From Palsa-1150 sp036490515 (lineage in GTDB: Bacteria; Myxococcota_A; Polyangia; Polyangiales; Polyangiaceae), in contig DASXDU010000001.1 in assembly GCA_036490515.1 (NCBI GenBank), positions 124,001 to 188,000 on the forward strand: DNA of 64,000 bases, given 5' to 3'. The notes below the pieces were generated by a model, which saw only the letters and a program-made list of their open reading frames with translations, had not been told where the DNA came from and did no database searches. Positions 59,840 through 64,000 of this stretch are shown here, piece after piece. The stretch's first letter is position 1. Each line of letters begins with the position of its first letter. A program made the position numbers and the translations under genes.

Positions 59840-60691
59840 ATGGGCATGTACCTGCGAATCGCTGGACGGACGGACGCCGGGCGCGTGCGCAAGCGAAACG
59901 AGGACGCCTTCCTCGCGATGACCCTCGACGACGGCGCGAGCTCCTCGTCGCCGCGCTGGACGGGTCGCCTCGACGTTGGCCCGCGCGGAGCCCTCGTCGC
60001 CGTCTCCGATGGGATGGGCGGCGCGCAGGCGGGCGACGTCGCCAGCGGTCTCGTCCTCTCGTCCCTCGCCGAGGCCCTCACGGGTCCGTCGCAGGCGAAG
60101 ACGAGCCACGCCACGATCGCGGGCGCCGTGAAGGAGGCGCACCGGTCCGTTTGGCAGGAGGGGTGCTCGCGCGGGGTCGAGATGGGCGCCACCCTGACGG
60201 CGGCCTTCGTCCGAGGCACGCACGCGTACGTCGCCGAGGTCGGGGACTCGCGCGCGTATCTGCTGCGGGGAGGGAGCATCACCCAGCTGACGAAGGACCA
60301 GAGCTACGTCCAGATGCTGGTCGACCGGGGAGCCGTGTCCGCCGAGGACGCGCAGGACCTGCCCTTCCGGAACATCATCCTCCAGGCAATGGGCTACCAG
60401 CGAACGCTGAGCGTTGACCTCGGGCGCATCGACCTGTGTCGCCGGGACTGCCTCATCCTCTGCTCCGACGGTCTCTCGAACGACGTGAAGGCGGACGAGA
60501 TGCGCGACGTCATCCTGCGATCGGGGAGCCTCATCGAGGCAGCCGATCGACTCATAGCCCTCGCGAACGAGCGCGGCGGACGCGACAACGAGACGATTGT
60601 CCTCGTGGGGGTGGGGGGCGATCTCCCGCCCGCCAACCGAGGCGAGCCCGTGCATCAGGTCTACCGCGTCCTCGAGACGTTCGACGCGTGA
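59840..60691 (+). CDS. PP2C-type Ser/Thr protein phosphatase
   Basis: A 283-residue PP2C (PPM) phosphatase: AGRTDAGRVRKRNEDAF (metal-binding Asp/Glu), VAVSDGMGGAQAGDVAS (metal-binding DGMGG), MGATLTAAFVRG, VGDSRAYLLRGG, LILCSDGLSND, and GGRDNETIVLV. All metal-binding Asp residues are present. It would reverse phosphorylation by Hanks-type kinases such as the one at 7885-9423 or others in the genome. A GGAGG-like ribosome site precedes ATG 59840. Confidence 0.92.
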   Translation: MGMYLRIAGRTDAGRVRKRNEDAFLAMTLDDGASSSSPRWTGRLDVGPRGALVAVSDGMGGAQAGDVASGLVLSSLAEALTGPSQAKTSHATIAGAVKEAHRSVWQEGCSRGVEMGATLTAAFVRGTHAYVAEVGDSRAYLLRGGSITQLTKDQSYVQMLVDRGAVSAEDAQDLPFRNIILQAMGYQRTLSVDLGRIDLCRRDCLILCSDGLSNDVKADEMRDVILRSGSLIEAADRLIALANERGGRDNETIVLVGVGGDLPPANRGEPVHQVYRVLETFDA

Positions 60692-60856
60692 ACCTCCACG
60701 CCGCCAGAGCGCGTGTGGCGTATCGCCACGAATGTGGCGCCAGCGCAATGGCCTCCACCGGACCCGCAAGGTCAAGGAAGAGCCCAAGTGGCGGAAAATG
60801 CACCGGTTGATCCGCAAGATCGCCCCACCGGCACGGTCCCTGCGAAGGGGGCGCTC

Positions 60857-62314
60857 ATGAGCCAGAGCACCGTCGAAGAGGGACCCCGCACGTACCGGCG
60901 TATCCTCATCATCGACGACGACCCCAGCATCCTCGACCTGCTTCGCGCGGAGCTCGAACAGCGCAAGTTCGAGGTCGTGACCGAGTCGTCGCCCGGCGAC
61001 GCGCTCCGCATCCTGACCGAGCAGGACTTCGGGGTCGTCATCAGCGACATCAACATGCAGGCGATGAGCGGGGTGGACCTCTGTCGGGAGGTCGCCACCC
61101 TCCGCGAGGACACGCCCGTCATCGTCATCACCGCCTTCGCGAGCATCGAGATGGCGGTCTCGTCCATCCGGGCGGGCGCGTACGACTTCGTGACGAAGCC
61201 GATCGACATCGAGCAGCTCGTCCTGACGATCGAGCGCGGCCTGCGTCACCGCGAGCTCCACGACGAGGTCACGCGCTTGCGGCAGACCGTCGGTGAGCTT
61301 CGGCCGTTCGACGACATGATCGGCGAGAGCGCAGCGATGAAGCGCATGTGCGACGTCATCTCGCGGGTCGCCCAGACCGAGGCCACGGTGCTCGTGAGCG
61401 GCGAGAGCGGGACGGGCAAGGAGCTCGTAGCCCGCGCTCTCCACATGCGCAGTGCCCGCGCCAGCGGCGCATTCGTCGCGATCAACTGCGCGGCCATGCC
61501 GGAGACCCTCCTCGAGAGCGAGCTTTTCGGACACATGAAGGGGGCGTTCACCGATGCCCGCACCTCGAGGGCGGGCCTCTTCGTGAAGGCGACCGGCGGC
61601 ACGCTCTTCCTGGACGAGGTAGGCGAGATGCCCCTCGGGATGCAGGCGAAGCTCCTCCGCGCCCTCCAGGAGCGCCGTGTCCGTCCGGTCGGCGGCGAGA
61701 CCGAGGTCCCCTTCGACGCGCGAATCGTGGCAGCCACGAACCGAGACCTCGAGGCCGAGGTCGAGGCACGCCACTTCCGCGAGGACCTCTTCTACCGCAT
61801 CAACGTCGTCAACGTCCGTGTCCCCCCTCTGCGCGAGCGCGAGAACGACGTCTTGCCCCTCGCGCAGGCGTGCCTGCAGCGCTGCCAGCCCAAGGGCGCG
61901 ATGCGCGTGGTGGGGCTCACCAGCGCGGCCGCGGAGCGGCTCACCTCCTACCCCTGGCCCGGCAACGTCAGGGAGCTCCACAACTGCATCGAACGCGCGG
62001 TCGCGCTCGCGCAGTTCGACCACATCCGAGTGGAGGACCTCCCCGAGCGCATAAGCCAGTTCAAGCCCTCGCGCATCACGCTCGACGGCGCTGACGCCTC
62101 GACCTTGCTTCCCATGGAAGAGGTGGAGCGCCGTTACGTCCGGCAGGTCCTCGACGCGATGGGCGGCAACAAGGCCTCCGCCGCACGACTGCTCGGGATG
62201 GATCGCCGCACGCTCTACCGGAAGCTCGAGCGCTGGGCCACGGAGGGTACCTCGCGGTCGCCCTCGAACGGGGCCGAGCGCCCGCTCGACGATCCGCAGG
62301 ACGCGGCGATCTGA
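60857..62314 (+). CDS. NtrC-type response regulator with GAFTDA loop
   Basis: The 485 residues comprise a receiver (ILIIDDDPSILDLLRAEL, VVISDINMQAMSG, YDFVTKPIDIE), a AAA+ domain (GESGTGKE, GTLFLDEVGEM, VAATNRDLEAE) and a Fis helix-turn-helix (MGGNKASAARLLGMDRRTLYRKLE). As in the regulator at 56805-58232, the sigma-54 contact loop reads GAFTDA. The two are similar throughout and look like paralogues. ATG 60857 was chosen; the frame is open up to 60713 without similarity. The 165-bp upstream gap shows no clear sigma-54 promoter. Confidence 0.92.
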   Translation: MSQSTVEEGPRTYRRILIIDDDPSILDLLRAELEQRKFEVVTESSPGDALRILTEQDFGVVISDINMQAMSGVDLCREVATLREDTPVIVITAFASIEMAVSSIRAGAYDFVTKPIDIEQLVLTIERGLRHRELHDEVTRLRQTVGELRPFDDMIGESAAMKRMCDVISRVAQTEATVLVSGESGTGKELVARALHMRSARASGAFVAINCAAMPETLLESELFGHMKGAFTDARTSRAGLFVKATGGTLFLDEVGEMPLGMQAKLLRALQERRVRPVGGETEVPFDARIVAATNRDLEAEVEARHFREDLFYRINVVNVRVPPLRERENDVLPLAQACLQRCQPKGAMRVVGLTSAAAERLTSYPWPGNVRELHNCIERAVALAQFDHIRVEDLPERISQFKPSRITLDGADASTLLPMEEVERRYVRQVLDAMGGNKASAARLLGMDRRTLYRKLERWATEGTSRSPSNGAERPLDDPQDAAI

Positions 62315-62355
62315 CGACCGGGGCCCTGGCTCGCTTCTGGCACCACGGTAGCCAC

Positions 62356-62655
62356 ATGCACCAGACCATCCGCGTGAGAGACATCGCCCGCGCACGCACC
62401 TACGACCTCGGCCCGCGCGAGCCAATGCTCCGGGGACCGTACGATCTCTTCGATGCGCACGGCCCGGTGCACCGCCACGGCGAGCTCGTGGACTGGATGC
62501 AATCCGGCGTCGTCTGGATCGCGCGCGTCGCCCCCGCGCCGCTGGGCGACGCGAGCCCGGGCGAGCGGGTGCTCGTCCGGATCCCACCGCTCGCATCCGA
62601 GGACGAGTGGTGGTTGTGCGAGGTCGTCTCGGCGGACGGACTGGAGGCGTCGTGA
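62356..62655 (+). CDS. small hypothetical protein (99 aa)
   Basis: The protein starts MHQTIRVRDIARARTYDLGPRE, with GVVWIARVAPAPLGD and ERVLVRIPPLASEDEWWLCEVV later, a mixed beta pattern without cysteines or signal peptide. No family was recognised. It overlaps the following membrane-protein gene (GTGA), so the two are co-translated. Confidence 0.6.
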   Translation: MHQTIRVRDIARARTYDLGPREPMLRGPYDLFDAHGPVHRHGELVDWMQSGVVWIARVAPAPLGDASPGERVLVRIPPLASEDEWWLCEVVSADGLEAS

Positions 62656-62951
62656 ACTCGAACCCCATCTTTGCGTGGATCGCGATCGGGCTCGCCGCGA
62701 GCCTCGCGGTCATGATCCTCCCGTTCCGCCGCGGCACCCTGGGCGTCGTGGCGAACCTCGTCGCGGGTGGCGTCGGCGGCCCGCTCGGCGCCGTCATCGG
62801 GGCCGCTCTGTTCCCGAACGCACGGACGGGGATGCGCCTCGGCTTCGCAGCCATCGGCGCCTTCGTCGCCCTTGCGATCGTGCACTTCGGGTGGTCGGCG
62901 TACACGTCGAGCTACACGAAACGCCACCAGCAGCATCCTTCCCCGCGCTGA
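62652..62951 (+). CDS. GlsB/YeaQ-like small membrane protein
   Basis: A GTG start gives 99 residues with three hydrophobic helices: NPIFAWIAIGLAASLAVMIL, the Gly-rich NLVAGGVGGPLGAVIGAALF, and GFAAIGAFVALAIVHFGW. The Gly-rich middle helix and size resemble the GlsB/YeaQ/YmgE ('transglycosylase-associated') family of small stress-induced inner-membrane proteins. The match is in topology more than in residues. Confidence 0.6.
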   Translation: MNSNPIFAWIAIGLAASLAVMILPFRRGTLGVVANLVAGGVGGPLGAVIGAALFPNARTGMRLGFAAIGAFVALAIVHFGWSAYTSSYTKRHQQHPSPR

Positions 62952-63002
62952 GCTGATCCCTCGGCGGGAGCCCGCGCCGTCTCGGCGGTTCGCGTTTGTT
63001 CG

Positions 63003-63425
63003 TCAGCGCACGGCGCGCGGCAGATGCGACCGTTGTCCGTTCGGGGGCTCGGGCACCTGGAAGGCGCGTGCGTGCGCCAGTCGCGTGGCCACCAGCTCCC
63101 GGAGAAGGTCTGCATCGACGGGCTTGTGGATGACGGGGTCGTCGTGCGGGACGTCCTCCCCGCCCCCGAACGCAGTGAGGACGATCACCGGGATCGCCGA
63201 GAGCTCACGCCGCCCGCGCATCGCGCGAAGGACGTCCCACCCGCCGATGCCCGGCATCAGGAGGTCGAGGACCACCAGGTCCGGCGGCGCGGCGTACATA
63301 CGCTCGAGCGCGTCTGCTCCGTTCGCGGCGCTCGTGACGGTGTACCCCACGGGCGAGAGAATCGACTCGAGCAGGATGCGCTCGGACTCGTCGTCGTCGA
63401 CCACCAGAATGGTTGTACGCATCAT
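63003..63425 (-). CDS. single-domain response regulator
   Basis: This 140-residue receiver has TTILVVDDDESERILLESIL, phospho-Asp in DLVVLDLLMPGIGGWD, Thr in VIVLTAFGG, and Lys in VIHKPVDADLL. A short C-terminal tail (VPEPPNGQRSHLPRAVR) has no output domain. ATG 63425 was chosen; an upstream frame to 63455 adds only MARTMLLGSS. It is the third free-standing or hybrid receiver in this 9-kb signalling region. Confidence 0.88.
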   Translation of the reverse strand: MMRTTILVVDDDESERILLESILSPVGYTVTSAANGADALERMYAAPPDLVVLDLLMPGIGGWDVLRAMRGRRELSAIPVIVLTAFGGGEDVPHDDPVIHKPVDADLLRELVATRLAHARAFQVPEPPNGQRSHLPRAVR

Positions 63426-63503
63426 GGAAGAACCAAGCAGCATCGTCCGTGCCACTCGTCCGTCCGGGAGGCCCTCGAGAGGGGGCGCCGAGCTCCGAGC
63501 GGT

Positions 63504-63752
63504 TCAGTCCTCGCCCTTCGTCTTGAGCTTCGACGCGTTCTCGTCGATGAAGGCCCGGATGTCGTCCGCCATGTCCAGGAGCCTCGTCCACTGCTCCTTG
63601 TAGAGCGTGACGGGGAAGCGCCCCAGCCCGTAGACGGAGACGCCGCCTTTCTCCGAGACCTTCATCGAGGTCGCGCGGCTCGACTTGTTCTTCAGCTTCT
63701 CGTTCTCGGCGCGCAGGCGCTCGAGCTCGGCCTTCAGATCGTCGTCGGACAT
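63504..63752 (-). CDS. small conserved hypothetical protein (82 aa)
   Basis: A short coiled coil (LKAELERLRAENEKLKNK) leads into KVSEKGGVSVYGLGRFPVTL and a C-terminal helix (QWTRLLDMADDIRAFIDE). The VSVYGLGRFPVTLYKEQW stretch looks conserved; I have seen it in other bacterial proteins of this size without a known role. No membrane or signal segment is present. Confidence 0.7.
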   Translation of the reverse strand: MSDDDLKAELERLRAENEKLKNKSSRATSMKVSEKGGVSVYGLGRFPVTLYKEQWTRLLDMADDIRAFIDENASKLKTKGED

Positions 63753-63830
63753 CGTACGTGGACGGTAGCAGACACCCGCCGTCCACGTCGTGCCCGCGCG
63801 AAGCGGGGCCGGGTCTCGGCCCCGAGCCGG

Positions 63831-63995
63831 TCAGACCGCCGCGCGGCGGCCGAAGAGGAACGAAACCAGAGCCACCAGCAGAAAGACGAAGAAGAGGACC
63901 TTGGCGACGCCCGCCGCTCCGACGGCGATCCCGCCGAAGCCGAAGACCGCTGCGATGATGGCGATGACGAAGAACACGGCTGCCCAGTACAGCAT
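63831..63995 (-). CDS. DUF1328/YtjA-type small membrane protein
   Basis: The 54-residue frame reads MLYWAAVFFVIAIIAAVFGF, then GGIAVGAAGVAKVLFFVFLL and VALVSFLFGRR. This is the standard length and sequence pattern of DUF1328 (YtjA) proteins: two membrane helices around a GGIAxxAAGVAK hairpin. Such genes are often stress-induced and of unknown function. The whole gene lies within the last 170 bases of the window. Confidence 0.88.
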   Translation of the reverse strand: MLYWAAVFFVIAIIAAVFGFGGIAVGAAGVAKVLFFVFLLVALVSFLFGRRAAV

Positions 63996-64000
63996 GGCTT

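Overview
The window is very GC-rich, with tightly packed genes whose stop and start codons often overlap (ATGA, GTGA, TTGA). It carries many secreted lipoproteins with Asp/Gly/Ala-rich or Ser-rich linkers, a Pkn-type Ser/Thr kinase with an HRDVSPHN catalytic loop, FHA- and receiver-linked sigma-54 activators, a PP2C phosphatase and DUF4398 lipoproteins. This combination points to a myxobacterium-like member of Myxococcota (Polyangia-type). There is no rRNA or other phylogenetic marker in the window, so that assignment is inference.

Layout. 1-3.5 kb: end of an ECF sigma factor, its NrsF-like anti-sigma factor and a large secreted protein. 4.9-12.2 kb: lipoproteins, an FHA/sigma-54 activator divergent from a Ser/Thr kinase, and a PEGA-like protein. 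3.5-4.7 kb and 12.2-54.1 kb: a large steroid (cholesterol-type) catabolic region, interrupted by a lipoprotein and a small ORF (17.8-19.8 kb) and by an odd regulatory island (33.0-35.1 kb). 54.1-64 kb: two-component and phosphorelay genes (hybrid kinase, HPt, receivers, two receiver-AAA+ activators), a PP2C phosphatase and small envelope proteins.

The steroid region encodes most of an aerobic 9,10-seco pathway. Side chain: a CYP125/124/142-like P450, EchA19-like hydratase, acyl-CoA ligase and SCP2 protein. Rings A/B: KstD and a KstD-like paralogue, KshA and KshB, HsaA, a single polypeptide joining HsaC and HsaD, then HsaE, HsaG and HsaF. Rings C/D: FadD3, FadE30 with its SDR partner, EchA20, IpdA, IpdB, IpdC, further acyl-CoA dehydrogenases and FadA6. 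Several gene orders match the Mycobacterium tuberculosis KstR2 region (echA20-ipdA-ipdB-ipdC with a divergent SDR; fadE30 next to an Rv3559c-like SDR). Not seen here: HsaB, a KstR/TetR regulator, an Mce4-type importer, and the ChsE/Ltp2 side-chain enzymes.

Nine 14-bp palindromes fitting TnnAACnnGTTnnA, the published mycobacterial KstR operator pattern, lie at or close upstream of start codons throughout the region and define one regulon. They also precede a putative NADPH:F420 oxidoreductase and an operon with an F420-type luciferase-like enzyme, which suggests an F420 branch of steroid metabolism.

The most unusual non-coding feature is at 33552-34061. GGCGAA/T, on one strand or the other, recurs on an exact 21-bp grid for about 25 units, ending at the start codon of a small HTH protein. 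The most unusual protein feature is the HsaC-HsaD fusion.
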